The position numbers and the translations under genes were made by a program. DNA of 64,000 nt from an uncultured Eubacteriales bacterium. GTDB taxonomy: Bacteria; Bacillota; Clostridia; Christensenellales; Aristaeellaceae. The notes beneath the pieces were generated by a model that did not search any database, had not been told where the DNA came from, and saw only the letters and a list, made by a program, of their open reading frames with translations. Below are positions 41,488 through 50,508 of the stretch, one piece after another; the stretch's first letter is position 1; each line of letters opens with the position of its first letter. Where the stretch lies: the NCBI GenBank assembly GCA_900550955.1, contig URUF01000008.1, forward strand, positions 1 through 64,000, given 5' to 3'.

Positions 41488-42852
41488 TTACATGTCCGCA
41501 TCCTGCTCGCAGGCCTTCTCCGCCCTGTCCTGCGCGTGCTGGCACGTCCCAGGCAGGCTATCGCTGCCGCAGGTGATGGTATGCGTGGTTTTATCCCAAG
41601 TGTTTTGCTGCTTATAGCGGAAAAGGCCAATAAATTGCGCCACGCCCGCAACAACCGTGTTTACCGAAAAGGAAATAAGCATCCACGGCAAGCGCAGCAG
41701 CGCCCAGGGCTGATGGTTATCCGCCCAGGCGCCCCAGCCAAACTGCACAACAAGCATATAAACAAATACCGCCACGCTAAGAAACGACGGCTCCAACTGG
41801 ATCATCATCGCCTGCGCGTTGGGCAGCCCCGCGCCCGGGCCGCTTAGCAGCGCGTTAAAGGCAAACACCAGCAAAAAGTTGAGAACCGATACCACATACG
41901 TGGAGGGGAAATACATCTGCACCAGCATGCTGATGAACTCGCCCCAGGAAATACGGCGATGCCAAATGGCGCTGAACAGCGGCTTGGTGTTGTGGAAGGC
42001 CACAAACCAGTGCCCCTGCGCCCAGCGGATGCGCTGCCTGAGGCTGGCCATCAGGCTGGTGGGCTTTTCATCATACACGCGCACGTGGTTGTTCCACAGC
42101 ACGCGCCGGCCCTCCAGCGTGGCGGCGAACTGCAATTCCGTATCCTCGGTCAGGCTTTTCACCGTCCAGCCGCCCCGCTTGTACAGGTAGCGCGTTTTCA
42201 CCGCAAAGCCCGTGCCGCCAATGCCGCAGTTCAGCCCCAGGCGGTAACGGCTGTACTGCAAAAAGCGGTTGGAGATGGTATAGGTCAAGTAATAGAAATA
42301 GGCCACAAGCCCCTTGGTGTTTTTGCAGCCAAGGTAGCACTGGATGATCTCGGTACGGTCGTCGCTATCCAAAAACTGGCTGTTTACCTCGCGCAGCATT
42401 CCCACGTCGGCCAGGTTATCCGCGTCAAAGAAAAACACCGCGTCATACGCTTCCTGATACCCTTGCAGAGCCTGAAACGCCTTCTGGAGCACAACGGATT
42501 TTCCCGTGGGCTCATCCGCCCTTTCCTTGTGGAACTCCAATACCTTTGCGCCCAGCTCCCGGGCCACCTCGGCGGTACGATCGGTGCAGTTGTCAGCTAA
42601 AATATAGAAGTCATAAAGTTCGGCAGGGTATTCCATCTGCTTCATGTTTTCAATGATGCCTGAAATAACCGCTTCCTCGTTATGCGCCGGAATCAGTATC
42701 AAAAAACGCATTTGCGGTTCGTGCGGATCGTAATCCTGGCTATTCTTCCGGAATCCGAAGATGGCAACGATCAGTTGAAAGACCAGCGTGATGGTCATCC
42801 ATGCCATCAGTGCTTCCATGAGCACCTTCAAAAGCAAAATGACAGTAGACAC
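41488..42852 (-). CDS. Membrane-bound processive-type family 2 glycosyltransferase
   Basis: 454 residues. N-terminal transmembrane helix (5-33), GT-A domain with the Asp motif DAD (143-145), TED (235-237) and QRIRW (273-277), then three or more C-terminal helices. D, DxD, TED and QxxRW together are the hallmark of polymerising GT2 enzymes such as hyaluronan and poly-GlcNAc synthases, so it may make a simple exopolysaccharide. The start is GTG at 42852, nine bases after GAGGAA. Expressed from its own promoter together with a second GT2. Confidence 0.85.
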   Translation of the reverse strand: MSTVILLLKVLMEALMAWMTITLVFQLIVAIFGFRKNSQDYDPHEPQMRFLILIPAHNEEAVISGIIENMKQMEYPAELYDFYILADNCTDRTAEVARELGAKVLEFHKERADEPTGKSVVLQKAFQALQGYQEAYDAVFFFDADNLADVGMLREVNSQFLDSDDRTEIIQCYLGCKNTKGLVAYFYYLTYTISNRFLQYSRYRLGLNCGIGGTGFAVKTRYLYKRGGWTVKSLTEDTELQFAATLEGRRVLWNNHVRVYDEKPTSLMASLRQRIRWAQGHWFVAFHNTKPLFSAIWHRRISWGEFISMLVQMYFPSTYVVSVLNFLLVFAFNALLSGPGAGLPNAQAMMIQLEPSFLSVAVFVYMLVVQFGWGAWADNHQPWALLRLPWMLISFSVNTVVAGVAQFIGLFRYKQQNTWDKTTHTITCGSDSLPGTCQHAQDRAEKACEQDADM

Positions 42853-42896
42853 TTGCCCGTTCCTCTCTTTATTGCCGCTACGGCTGCAAACACCTA

Positions 42897-42925
42897 TTTA
42901 TACAATATACCAGGCGATTTGTCAA
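42897..42925 (-). promoter_or_regulatory. Promoter of the glycosyltransferase pair
   Basis: On the minus strand TTGACA (42925-42920), a 17-bp spacer and TATAAA (42902-42897). The -35 box overlaps the stop codon of the nucleoside kinase gene. Confidence 0.8.
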
Positions 42926-44595
42926 TGCATGTCGTAAAACGAGCACTCGCCGATAAACTCCCTTAGGATGCTCAACGGCGGAATCTCGTCCATCATGCGG
43001 CCACTTACAGGCAGGAAATAATGCAGCACCTTGAGCAGCCTATGCGCCACCAGGTATTCGGGTGCGCTTTGGGGGATGGACAAAAGCAGCTCGTAGGCGA
43101 TGGTCTTTAGCACGGGCAGCTCGTAATGCAGCGACGTGTTAAACATCACATCCGCCTTTTCCTGGTTGGGGAATATCCATTTTTCCTCGCCCGCGCGCAC
43201 CTTGGGCCACATGTCGATGGTTTCGGCGGGGGAGGTGTTGCGGAACCGCATATCCCTTACGATGCGCCTGAGCAGCCGCACATCCGTTGTGCGGATGCGG
43301 TTGTGATCGTCCAGGTTGATGCAGCTGAGCGCGCTTACGTAGATGCCGTAGGTAAGCTGCTCCGGCACCTCGGAGGTGATGCGGTCGTTCATGCCGTGAA
43401 TGCCCTCCACAAGCAGCAGCTCGTCCGGGGCCAGGGCAAGCTCGTACCCCTCGGGCGCGCGGCTTGAGGTTTGAAAGTCAAACCGGGGCATGGTTACGGT
43501 GCGCCCGGCCAGAAGGCCCTCCAGGCATTCGGTCAAAAGCGGGATATCCAGCGCGTCCACATGCTCAAGGTCGGGCTTTCCGTCGGCTTCCAGTGGAATG
43601 TCCGTGCGGTTGCGGTAAAAATCATCCAGGGAGAGCAGATGCGGCCGAAGCCCCAGCACGCGCAAATGCACCTTCAGCCGGTTGGCAAACGTGGTTTTGC
43701 CGCTGGAGGACGGGCCGAAGATCATCACCACGCGCGCGCCGCGCCTGACGATTTCATCAGCGATCCCCGCGATGGATTTGTCGTGCAGGGCCTCGTTTAT
43801 GCGGATGAACTCCCGCATGCGGCCCTCCTTGATCATGCGGTTAACGTCCACGGCATTCTGCGCGCCCAGGATGCCGCACCAGCGCTGCGAGGTAACAAAC
43901 TCGCGCAGGAATTTGCTGCGCTGCACATAGGGCGCGGGAACCTCCGGCGCCTCGGGCGAGGGCGCAAGCAGCACCACGCCGGGAAAATGCGGCTTTACAG
44001 CAAAGGCGCGTATCATGCCCGTGGAGGGCAGCATAATCCCATAGAAGTACTCGCACAGCGGGCCGATGCGGTACATGGTGATCTTTTCCTGCGGGCGGTA
44101 GCGCAAAAGCTCCGCCTTGTCCATCCAGCCTTCCTTTTCAAAATAGGCGATGGCCTGCTCGCGCGTCCAGCGTTCCTTATGAAAGGGCAAATCCTGCTTT
44201 ACCAGCTCGCGCATATCCTCCTCGATGGCGCGGGCCATCTCATGGCCCATATCCCCATCGGTCAGGCGCATGTACAGGCCGTAGCCCACCGAGTTGAGCA
44301 TGCGCACCCTGCGGCCGGGATACAGCCGTTTCAGGCTTAGCAAAAACAAAAACCTGAGCGAACGCTCATATACGCGCCTGCCCTCCTCGTCGCGGTAGGT
44401 AAGCGGCAAAAGGCAGGCGTCGGCTTCCAGCCTTTCGTTCAGCTCCAGGCATTCGCCGCCCCGCATGGCGCACAGCGCTTCCCCTGCCTGGCTGGCGGGC
44501 AAAAGCGCCTTCAGCGCCTCGCCCACGCTGATTCCGGCGGCAAACGTACCCTCCTGCCCCAGCGCGGCAACCCGAATGGTCCCGCCTTCCTTCAT
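42922..44595 (-). CDS. Nucleoside kinase with TGS-like and uridine-kinase domains
   Basis: 557 residues. The N-terminal part resembles TGS and the second additional domain of threonyl-tRNA synthetase (about 1-220); the C-terminal half is a P-loop uridine-kinase/phosphoribulokinase domain with Walker A GPSSSGKTT (294-302) and the LDDFYRNR substrate loop. This fused architecture is widespread in Clostridia and annotated as nucleoside (uridine) kinase. The ATG at 44595 is ten bases after GGGAGG and preferred over the ATG at 44613, which overlaps the upstream stop. Confidence 0.85.
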   Translation of the reverse strand: MKEGGTIRVAALGQEGTFAAGISVGEALKALLPASQAGEALCAMRGGECLELNERLEADACLLPLTYRDEEGRRVYERSLRFLFLLSLKRLYPGRRVRMLNSVGYGLYMRLTDGDMGHEMARAIEEDMRELVKQDLPFHKERWTREQAIAYFEKEGWMDKAELLRYRPQEKITMYRIGPLCEYFYGIMLPSTGMIRAFAVKPHFPGVVLLAPSPEAPEVPAPYVQRSKFLREFVTSQRWCGILGAQNAVDVNRMIKEGRMREFIRINEALHDKSIAGIADEIVRRGARVVMIFGPSSSGKTTFANRLKVHLRVLGLRPHLLSLDDFYRNRTDIPLEADGKPDLEHVDALDIPLLTECLEGLLAGRTVTMPRFDFQTSSRAPEGYELALAPDELLLVEGIHGMNDRITSEVPEQLTYGIYVSALSCINLDDHNRIRTTDVRLLRRIVRDMRFRNTSPAETIDMWPKVRAGEEKWIFPNQEKADVMFNTSLHYELPVLKTIAYELLLSIPQSAPEYLVAHRLLKVLHYFLPVSGRMMDEIPPLSILREFIGECSFYDMH

Positions 44596-44612
44596 ACCGA
44601 ATGCACCTCCCA

Positions 44613-45602
44613 TCAGGCGTCCTCAAAGGGCATATTGCTCATAAACGCGCCGGTCAGGTCCTCCACGTCCACGTGGTCGTAATCGCCGCGCTTGCGCTTG
44701 AGCTGGTATTGCAGCTCCTTGGTATGCACATAGGCGCGGGTTTGGCGGTTGGCAGGCAGCACGCTTAGGTGCATGCCCTTCTGCCCGTCCGGCAACTGCG
44801 AAAAGCGCACCTTCACAAACATCAGCCCATGGTGCTGGCAGCGGCTTAAGGCCACGTACTTGCCCACCGCCTGGGGGATCAGCTCCGTTTGGCGCTTGGT
44901 AGGCTGGCCGCAGGTGGGGCACTTGGGCGCGGATAGGGCCTCGCCCGCCAGGGCCTCCGCCACGGAGGGCACCATATCCGTAACGCGGAACCGGCTGCGC
45001 CGTTCGTTATGGCACAGCTTGCGGGGATGCTCCTCATAGCCCAGCACATCCATGGGCTTGGGCAAGCGCTGGAACACGCGCGCGGTATAATACGCGTCGT
45101 GCATGGCGTTGTGGAAGCTGCGCTCCTCGTCCTCCTCCACCTCCAGGGCCTCCATGGCGGCCTTGAGGGCGGTCTGCCCGCTCTTGCCCACGGCGGCGGC
45201 ATACAGGCGCTGGATATCATACATCCTGGGCAAGGGCCTCTCCACGCGGAAAAAATCCACATTCTGCTGCAAAACGCTGATATCGTCGCAGCCCCAGGTT
45301 AAAAAGGCGCAATCCTCCCCGCACCAGTCCATGAAGCTTTCCATGGCCTCCGGGAAGGCGGGCGCGTCGCAAAGCGCCTCCTGGGTCAGGCCGGTCATGC
45401 GTTTCACACGGGGATGGATGGTCAAATAATGCGTGGGATGCACCGGAATGGACACGGTGTCCACAATGTTTAACCCCTCGTCCAACTTGGCCGCGCCAAA
45501 CTGGATCACCTCAAAAAGCAGGCTGTCGCCCACGCGGCGGTAGGCCGCGCTCTGATAGCTGGTAGGCTGGTTCCACTCCAGGTCTAACACAATGAACTGC
45601 AT
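44613..45602 (-). CDS. DnaQ-like 3'-5' exonuclease domain protein
   Basis: 329 residues. The N-terminal two thirds are a DEDDh exonuclease: DLEWNQ (motif I), the SFMDW..LTWGCDD region (motif II) and HNAMHDA (motif III). The C-terminal third has a Cys/His cluster (CPTCGQP, SRCQHHG) that may bind zinc and a basic strand-rich end. The ATG at 45602 is weakly preceded by GGAAG; a TTG at 45617 overlaps the previous stop. Relatives act in RNA or DNA end trimming; the substrate is unknown. Confidence 0.75.
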   Translation of the reverse strand: MQFIVLDLEWNQPTSYQSAAYRRVGDSLLFEVIQFGAAKLDEGLNIVDTVSIPVHPTHYLTIHPRVKRMTGLTQEALCDAPAFPEAMESFMDWCGEDCAFLTWGCDDISVLQQNVDFFRVERPLPRMYDIQRLYAAAVGKSGQTALKAAMEALEVEEDEERSFHNAMHDAYYTARVFQRLPKPMDVLGYEEHPRKLCHNERRSRFRVTDMVPSVAEALAGEALSAPKCPTCGQPTKRQTELIPQAVGKYVALSRCQHHGLMFVKVRFSQLPDGQKGMHLSVLPANRQTRAYVHTKELQYQLKRKRGDYDHVDVEDLTGAFMSNMPFEDA

Positions 45603-45617
45603 AGCGTTAACTTCCAA

Positions 45618-46856
45618 TCAAAGGGTATTTTCTGCGGCGGCGCGCCCCGCCAGATAGCCCGTAGAAAAGGCAATGTGCAAATTAAACCCGCCGGTAAGGG
45701 CGTCCACATCCAGCAGTTCGCCCGCCACATACAGGCCGCGCGTCAGCCGGCTTTCCATGGTGGAGGGCGCAATCTCCCTCACGCTCACGCCGCCGCGGGT
45801 CACAATGGCCTCGGCCAGCCCCCGCGTGCCGCTTACCGGGATTTCCAGCGCATGGGTTTTCTCCACCAGGCGCACGCGCTCCTCGCGGCCCAGCGCCCCG
45901 GCGGGCTTTTGCGCGTCCAGCCCGCACAGCCGCGCCACCGCGCCGGCCAGCCGCGCCGGGAACAGCCCGCACAGCAGGTTGCCAAGCTGCTTTTTTGGGG
46001 CCCCGGCCACGTCGCGCAGGATGCGCGCGTCCAATTGCTCGCAGGTGAGGCCGGGCTTCAAATCCAGCGCGAAGGTCACGTCCTCGGGCGCAAGCTCCGT
46101 CATATAGGCCGAAGCGCTCAGCGCCAGCGGGCCGCTCACGCCAAAGTGGGTAAAGAGCATCTCGCCCAGCTCCGTATAGAGCTTCTTTTTGCCATGGGAA
46201 AGGGTTATGCGCACGTTTTTAAGCGACAGGCCCGTCAGCTCCCGCACCCACTGCGCCGGGCTTTCCAGGCCCACCAGCGAGGGCAGCGCCGGGTACACCG
46301 TATGCCCGCAGCCTTCCAGCCACGCCCATCCGTCGCCCGTGGAGCCTGTGGAGGGGTAGCTCTGCCCGCCCGTGCATACAATCGCCGCGTCGGCCCGCAG
46401 GCTTTCGCCGCTTTCCAGGGCAACGCCCGTTAAGCGCCCGCCCTCCACCATAAGCGCCCTTACACGCGCGCCCAGCATAACCCGCACGCCCAGCCGCCTT
46501 AGCTCGCGCTCAAAGGCGCGGGTTACGTCGCTGGCCTTCTGGCTCTTGGGAAAGGCGCGCTGGCCGCGCTCGACCACCACGGGGCAGCCATGCGCCTCCA
46601 TCCAGGCAATAAGCCTTTCCGGCGGCAGCGCATCCAACGCGGAATACAAAAAGCGCGGGTTTTTGACCACGTTCCTGCGAAACGTGTCCGCGTCGCAGGC
46701 ATTGGTAAGGTTGCAGCGTCCCTTGCCGGTGATGTACAGCTTCTTGCCCAGCTTTTCGTTGCGTTCCAGCAGCGTAACCTCCGCGCCCGCCTCCGCGGCC
46801 GAAACGGCGGCCATCAGCCCTGCGGCCCCGCCGCCAATCACCAGCACCCTACTCAT
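45618..46856 (-). CDS. BaiN/HI0933-type NAD(P)/FAD-dependent oxidoreductase
   Basis: 412 residues. FAD fold VLVIGGGAAGLMAAVSAAEAG, the family marker GKKLYITGKGRCNLTN, and the C-terminal GELLDVDALTGGFNLHIAFSTG. The family includes BaiN of gut clostridia, proposed to reduce bile-acid intermediates, and B. subtilis YtfP, so bile-acid chemistry should not be assumed. It overlaps the MurR-type regulator gene by 8 bp. Confidence 0.85.
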   Translation of the reverse strand: MSRVLVIGGGAAGLMAAVSAAEAGAEVTLLERNEKLGKKLYITGKGRCNLTNACDADTFRRNVVKNPRFLYSALDALPPERLIAWMEAHGCPVVVERGQRAFPKSQKASDVTRAFERELRRLGVRVMLGARVRALMVEGGRLTGVALESGESLRADAAIVCTGGQSYPSTGSTGDGWAWLEGCGHTVYPALPSLVGLESPAQWVRELTGLSLKNVRITLSHGKKKLYTELGEMLFTHFGVSGPLALSASAYMTELAPEDVTFALDLKPGLTCEQLDARILRDVAGAPKKQLGNLLCGLFPARLAGAVARLCGLDAQKPAGALGREERVRLVEKTHALEIPVSGTRGLAEAIVTRGGVSVREIAPSTMESRLTRGLYVAGELLDVDALTGGFNLHIAFSTGYLAGRAAAENTL

Positions 46857-47715
46857 CCTGCTTGTTGATATAGACGCTGTGCGCGTTCCATATCCCCTCC
46901 AGCCGCTTGAAGTGCTCCGCCAGCTCCTCGCGCCGGTTGAGGCCCACGCTCACGATCAGCGCGTTAATCACCGACAGGGGCGCGGCAAGGCTGTCCACAA
47001 AGCTGGCCATATCGGTGCTGGCGCACAGGCATACGTCCGATACGCCGCAAAGCGGCGACATCTCGCCGTCCGTAAAGCCCACCACCTGCGCGCCGTTCTG
47101 GCGCGCAAAGCGCATGCACTCCAGCGTGCGCGCGGAATAGCGCGGATAGCTGATGCCCACAAGCACGTCCCTTTCGCCAATGCGCGCGATTTCCTCAAAC
47201 ACATCGCCAATGGCGTTGCTCACCAGCGATACGCCGTCAAAAATCTCGTTTAAGTAATGATACATGAACTGCGCCAGCGGCGCGGCGGAGCGCAGGCCCA
47301 TCACATAGATGCGCCTGGCGTTGAGCAAGCGCTGCACCACGTCGTCAAAATCCTTCTGGGACAGGGCTTCCATGGTTTTGCGGATGTTCTGCGCATCGTT
47401 TTTGAGCACCGTGGATAAAACGATGCCCTGGTCGATGCCGGAGGTGATGGCAAAGCGCTGCTCGCTGGTGAGGCGCTGGCGCACCAGGCTGCGCAGCTTT
47501 TCGCGCAGCTCCGGGTAGCCCTTATAGCCCATGGCCATGGCAAAGCGCACCACGGTGCTTTCGCTCACGCCGCATTGCTGGCCCAGCGCGCCGGCCGTCA
47601 TAAACACCGCCTTGTCGTAATGCTGGGCAATATATTCGGCAATGCGCCTGTGCCCCTTGCTCAAAGGCTTTTCGCGCAGGTTCAGCTTGCCGATCAGTTC
47701 CTGGGTATCTTGCAC
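46849..47715 (-). CDS. MurR/RpiR family transcriptional regulator
   Basis: 288 residues: N-terminal HTH_6 domain (SKGHRRIAEYIAQHYDKAVFMTAGALGQQCGVSESTVVRFA) and C-terminal SIS sugar-phosphate-binding domain (RRIYVMGLRSAA..VLVGISYPRYS). Such regulators respond to phosphosugars from cell-wall or pentose metabolism. The start is GTG at 47715, after AAGGAAGG; the longer frame lacks a ribosome site. It overlaps the following flavoprotein gene, which may be a target. Confidence 0.87.
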   Translation of the reverse strand: MQDTQELIGKLNLREKPLSKGHRRIAEYIAQHYDKAVFMTAGALGQQCGVSESTVVRFAMAMGYKGYPELREKLRSLVRQRLTSEQRFAITSGIDQGIVLSTVLKNDAQNIRKTMEALSQKDFDDVVQRLLNARRIYVMGLRSAAPLAQFMYHYLNEIFDGVSLVSNAIGDVFEEIARIGERDVLVGISYPRYSARTLECMRFARQNGAQVVGFTDGEMSPLCGVSDVCLCASTDMASFVDSLAAPLSVINALIVSVGLNRREELAEHFKRLEGIWNAHSVYINKQDE

Positions 47716-47744
47716 GGGGTTAGCCTTCCTTCTCTGCAAATGGC

Positions 47745-48503
47745 TCAGCGAATATGCAGGCCGCTCCAAATGTCCTTTTCCAGCGTAATTGGGTTGCCCA
47801 TCAGCGTAAGGGTGATATGCCCCTCCTTCAGGCAGTACACATCCGACCCGGGGGTGGGTTCCTCGGTGCGGGAGCCGCTAAGCAGCCAAAAATAGGTGCC
47901 CGCGCGCGGGGATTCGCGCCGCTCGTATCCGTCAATAAAGTTGCCCATATCCAGCGGCGCATAGACCGGGGCCTTTAGCTCCGCGGGCGGCACGCAGGGG
48001 GCGTTGATGTTAAGCACCGTGCACGGCGGCGTTTGCGCCTCCACATACTGCTCGGCCACCGCGATTGTATAGCAGGCCAGGTTTTCCAGCATTTCCGGCT
48101 CAGCCCTGTGATGAATGGAGGACGCGATGGCCGGCAGATGGTTGAGCGCGCCCTCCATGGCCGCGCCCACGGTGCCGCTGTAATGCACCGCCATGCCCGC
48201 GTTATAGCCGTTGTTGATGCCGGAAAGCACCAGATCCACCGGCTTTTTCACCAGCTGCTGCAAGCCCACGCGCACGCAGTCCACCGGCGAGCCCGCAATG
48301 GAAAACGCCTCGCAGCCGGGGTCGTCCACGGGCCAGGGCTCCACATAAATGGGCTCGGTCAATGTAAAGCGGTGGCTGGCGGCGCTTTGCTGGGTGCGCG
48401 GCGCGCACATGCTCACCTCATGGCCGCGCGCCACGGCGGCCTTCCACAGCGCCATAATGCCCTTTGCGCCAATTCCGTCGTCATTGACCAAGAAAATGTG
48501 CAT
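47745..48503 (-). CDS. surE: 5'/3'-nucleotidase SurE
   Basis: 252-residue metal-dependent nucleoside monophosphate phosphatase. The metal site is LVNDDG (Asp8, Asp9), a Ser in the QQSAAS loop, and Asn in SGINNGYNAGMAVHYSGTVGAAMEG. It removes phosphate from nucleotides, feeding nucleoside salvage as the punA-deoB operon further along could use. GGAAGGATGGGG precedes the ATG. Confidence 0.93.
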   Translation of the reverse strand: MHIFLVNDDGIGAKGIMALWKAAVARGHEVSMCAPRTQQSAASHRFTLTEPIYVEPWPVDDPGCEAFSIAGSPVDCVRVGLQQLVKKPVDLVLSGINNGYNAGMAVHYSGTVGAAMEGALNHLPAIASSIHHRAEPEMLENLACYTIAVAEQYVEAQTPPCTVLNINAPCVPPAELKAPVYAPLDMGNFIDGYERRESPRAGTYFWLLSGSRTEEPTPGSDVYCLKEGHITLTLMGNPITLEKDIWSGLHIR

Positions 48504-48528
48504 AGTCCAACCCCATCCTTCCCGTATT

Positions 48529-48882
48529 TCACCGGCGCAAATCGCCGCTTACCGCGTCCACCAGCGTGCGCGCCGCGTTAATGGCCACGGCCACAGCCAG
48601 CGCCCACCAGTAGCTTTCAAAGCGCACGCTGTTTTCCACAAGCCCCGCGGCCGTCCATACCAGCCATGCGTCCACAACCACGTTCAGAAGGCCCAGCGTG
48701 CAAAAGTTGAGCACCGAAAGAATCAGCCGCATCACAGGCCTGAGCACCGTAAAAATAACCGCCAGAATCAGCCCCACGATGATTGCATTGGTTTCATCCA
48801 GCAGGGCCACGCCATCCATAAACCGGGCGCACAGGGGAACCGCCGCCACCGTCGCGGCAAAGCGGAGCACGGCTGCCAGCAT
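48529..48882 (-). CDS. YvlD/phage-holin-4 family small membrane protein
   Basis: 117 residues, four hydrophobic helices with the family-typical ALLDETNAIIVGLILAVIFTVLRPVMRLIL and LGLLNVVVDAWLVW. YvlD-type proteins are common in Firmicutes and linked to envelope stress in Bacillus (yvlABCD). Despite the Pfam name it is not evidence of a prophage. The ATG at 48882 follows GGGAGG. A minus-strand TATAAT lies at 48932-48927 without a clear -35 box. Confidence 0.75.
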   Translation of the reverse strand: MLAAVLRFAATVAAVPLCARFMDGVALLDETNAIIVGLILAVIFTVLRPVMRLILSVLNFCTLGLLNVVVDAWLVWTAAGLVENSVRFESYWWALAVAVAINAARTLVDAVSGDLRR

Positions 48883-49064
48883 GGCTTTCCTCCCATCCGC
48901 ATGGCAAAAAACGCACATGCTTTTTTATTATAACACATTTCCCACAGTTGTGCATGCCCATACGCCTCCGGGGGCACCCTAAGCCGAACCCTTGCCGCCG
49001 CCAGGCATAGGATGAGCACGGGCGGCCCTTTCGCCCAACGCCCGCAAGGGAGGAGCAATTTGGC

Positions 49065-49346
49065 ATGAAAAGCAAGTTCTTTACCGATACACAGGGCCTG
49101 GAGAGCGCCTTTGAAAGCTGCGCGCCCGACAAGGTAAGCGTCTGCCTGCGGTTAAGCCGGCACGCCTACGACGCGGCGCTCCAGGAATCCGCCCGGCTGG
49201 GCCTTACCAGCGGCGAATACATCGAATCGCTGATCCTGGCCCGGCAAAGCCGCTCCCAGCGGCCCCTTACCTGCGCCGGTACAAAAGCGCCGTTGTGCAC
49301 AAATATCCCGCCGCAGCGCCCTCAACCAGCACCACCTGCCCGTTGA
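49065..49346 (+). CDS. Small ribbon-helix-helix-like protein with unstructured tail
   Basis: 93 residues. KVSVCLRLSRHAYDAALQESARLGLTSGEYIESLILA (about 22-60) has the strand-helix-helix pattern of Arc/CopG proteins; the last 30 residues are Pro/Arg-rich. GGGAGGAG precedes the ATG. The 3' 80 bp (the tail) run antisense to the 3' end of the convergent membrane-protein gene. A related small gene of similar pattern is at 27622. No toxin gene is adjacent. Confidence 0.5.
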   Translation: MKSKFFTDTQGLESAFESCAPDKVSVCLRLSRHAYDAALQESARLGLTSGEYIESLILARQSRSQRPLTCAGTKAPLCTNIPPQRPQPAPPAR

Positions 49347-49650
49347 TGGATAAAACGGCCCTAAGCAGCGGCACATGCACCGCCCCCACGGTTTCCAGGT
49401 ACTGATACGCAAGCGCAAGCGCAAGCAGCGCCGCGCCCAGCAGCAGCCACGCGGCCAGGCCGTTGGTATGCGCCTGTATGCCCGCCAGCGGCAGCGTAAG
49501 CGCCAGCGCCGCGCCCAGCAGCAGCCCCTTGATGGCGAACGCCATAAAGCTGCCCGCGCCCAGCCAGCCGTCCAGCCAGCGAAACGCCGCGCAGGTTACC
49601 ACGCACAAAAGCAGCGGGCACAGCGCCGCCACCAGCTTGCGAAGCAGCAT
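49267..49650 (-). CDS. Small membrane protein, four predicted helices
   Basis: 127 residues, almost wholly hydrophobic with four helices and a short basic C-terminus. AAGGAGG precedes the ATG. It stands directly after trmD on the same strand, where rplS (ribosomal protein L19) is found in many bacteria; it is not L19. Its 3' end overlaps the convergent small gene at 49065. Not recognised as a known family. Confidence 0.6.
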   Translation of the reverse strand: MLLRKLVAALCPLLLCVVTCAAFRWLDGWLGAGSFMAFAIKGLLLGAALALTLPLAGIQAHTNGLAAWLLLGAALLALALAYQYLETVGAVHVPLLRAVLSINGQVVLVEGAAAGYLCTTALLYRRR

Positions 49651-49690
49651 AAGCCTTCCTCCTTCACGCCGCGGGAAAGCCCGACCGCAG

Positions 49691-49766
49691 CGTTCTTTCC
49701 CGCCCGGCCGGCAAAGCCAGCCGGTACGATTGTTGTTCGCAGGGGCTTTGCCCCTCCGAACCGCCC
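49691..49766 (-). repeat. R1-like fragment at the 3' end of trmD
   Basis: Read on the minus strand: TTCGGAGGGGC/GCCCCTGCGAA (49760-49736) just after the trmD stop, then CAACAATC, then the stem CCGGCTGG/CCGGCCGG (49724-49704). The H1-like hairpin followed by GAACAACAATC repeats the same run in R1-B (29386-29396), but H2 and its loop are missing. Confidence 0.5.
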
Positions 49767-49767
49767 T

Positions 49768-50508
49768 TTAGGGCCTTTCCACAGCTTCCGCGCGCCGGAG
49801 GATACCGGTGCGCTCTTTTTCCGTCATATCCGCGGCCTCAAACAAATCAGGCCGCATGCGCAGCGTGCACAAAAGCGCCTGCTCCCTGCGCCAGGCGCGT
49901 ATCTTGGCGTGGTCGCCGTTTAAAAGCACCTCGGGCACCTCCAGGCCCTCGTACACGCGGGGCCGGGTATACTGGGGGTATTCCAGCAGCCCGGCGGAAA
50001 AGCTCTCCTCCTCGGTGCTTTCATCGCTGCCAAGCACGCCGGGCACATAGCGGGCCACCGCGTCGGTAAGCGCCATGGCGGCCAGCTCGCCCCCGGTGAG
50101 CACAAAATCCCCCAGTGAGATTTCCTCGTCCACCACCAGGTCGATGGCGCGCTGGTCCACTCCCTCGTAATGGCCGCACAGCAAAACAAGCCCCTCATGC
50201 CGCGCCAGCTCTACCACCTTTTTTTGGGTAAGCGGCTTGCCGCGCGGGCTTAAGTAAATGCACGGCCCCCCAAAGCCCTGGCTGCGCACGTCGCGCACCG
50301 CGTCCACGATGGGCTGGGCCATCATTACCATGCCCGCCCCGCCGCCAAAGGGATAGTCGTCGGTATTCTTATGCTTTTTCTCGCTGTATGGGCGTATATC
50401 CACGGGCCTCACATCCAAAAGCCCGTCCTGGCGCGCCCGGCCTATGATGCTGGCGTTCAGGAAGCCTTCAAACATCTCCGGGAACAGGCTAAGAATTGCG
50501 ATCTTCAT
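49768..50508 (-). CDS. trmD: tRNA (guanine-37-N1)-methyltransferase
   Basis: 246-residue trefoil-knot methyltransferase that makes m1G37 to prevent frameshifting. Conserved IAILSLFPEMFEGFLNASIIGRA, YPFGGGAGMVM and the knot region LLCGHYEGVDQRAIDLVVDEEISLGDFVLTGGELAAM are complete. It overlaps rimM by 20 bp. The following R1-like hairpin probably ends the operon. Confidence 0.97.
   Translation of the reverse strand: MKIAILSLFPEMFEGFLNASIIGRARQDGLLDVRPVDIRPYSEKKHKNTDDYPFGGGAGMVMMAQPIVDAVRDVRSQGFGGPCIYLSPRGKPLTQKKVVELARHEGLVLLCGHYEGVDQRAIDLVVDEEISLGDFVLTGGELAAMALTDAVARYVPGVLGSDESTEEESFSAGLLEYPQYTRPRVYEGLEVPEVLLNGDHAKIRAWRREQALLCTLRMRPDLFEAADMTEKERTGILRRAEAVERP

Noticed and set aside
45618..46856. 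Bile-acid-reducing BaiN as proof of bile-acid dehydroxylation
   Set aside because: The family is broad (HI0933, YtfP) and none of the bai operon genes are nearby.
48529..48882. Phage holin as evidence of a prophage
   Set aside because: The protein belongs to the chromosomal YvlD group that shares the holin family name; no other phage genes are present.
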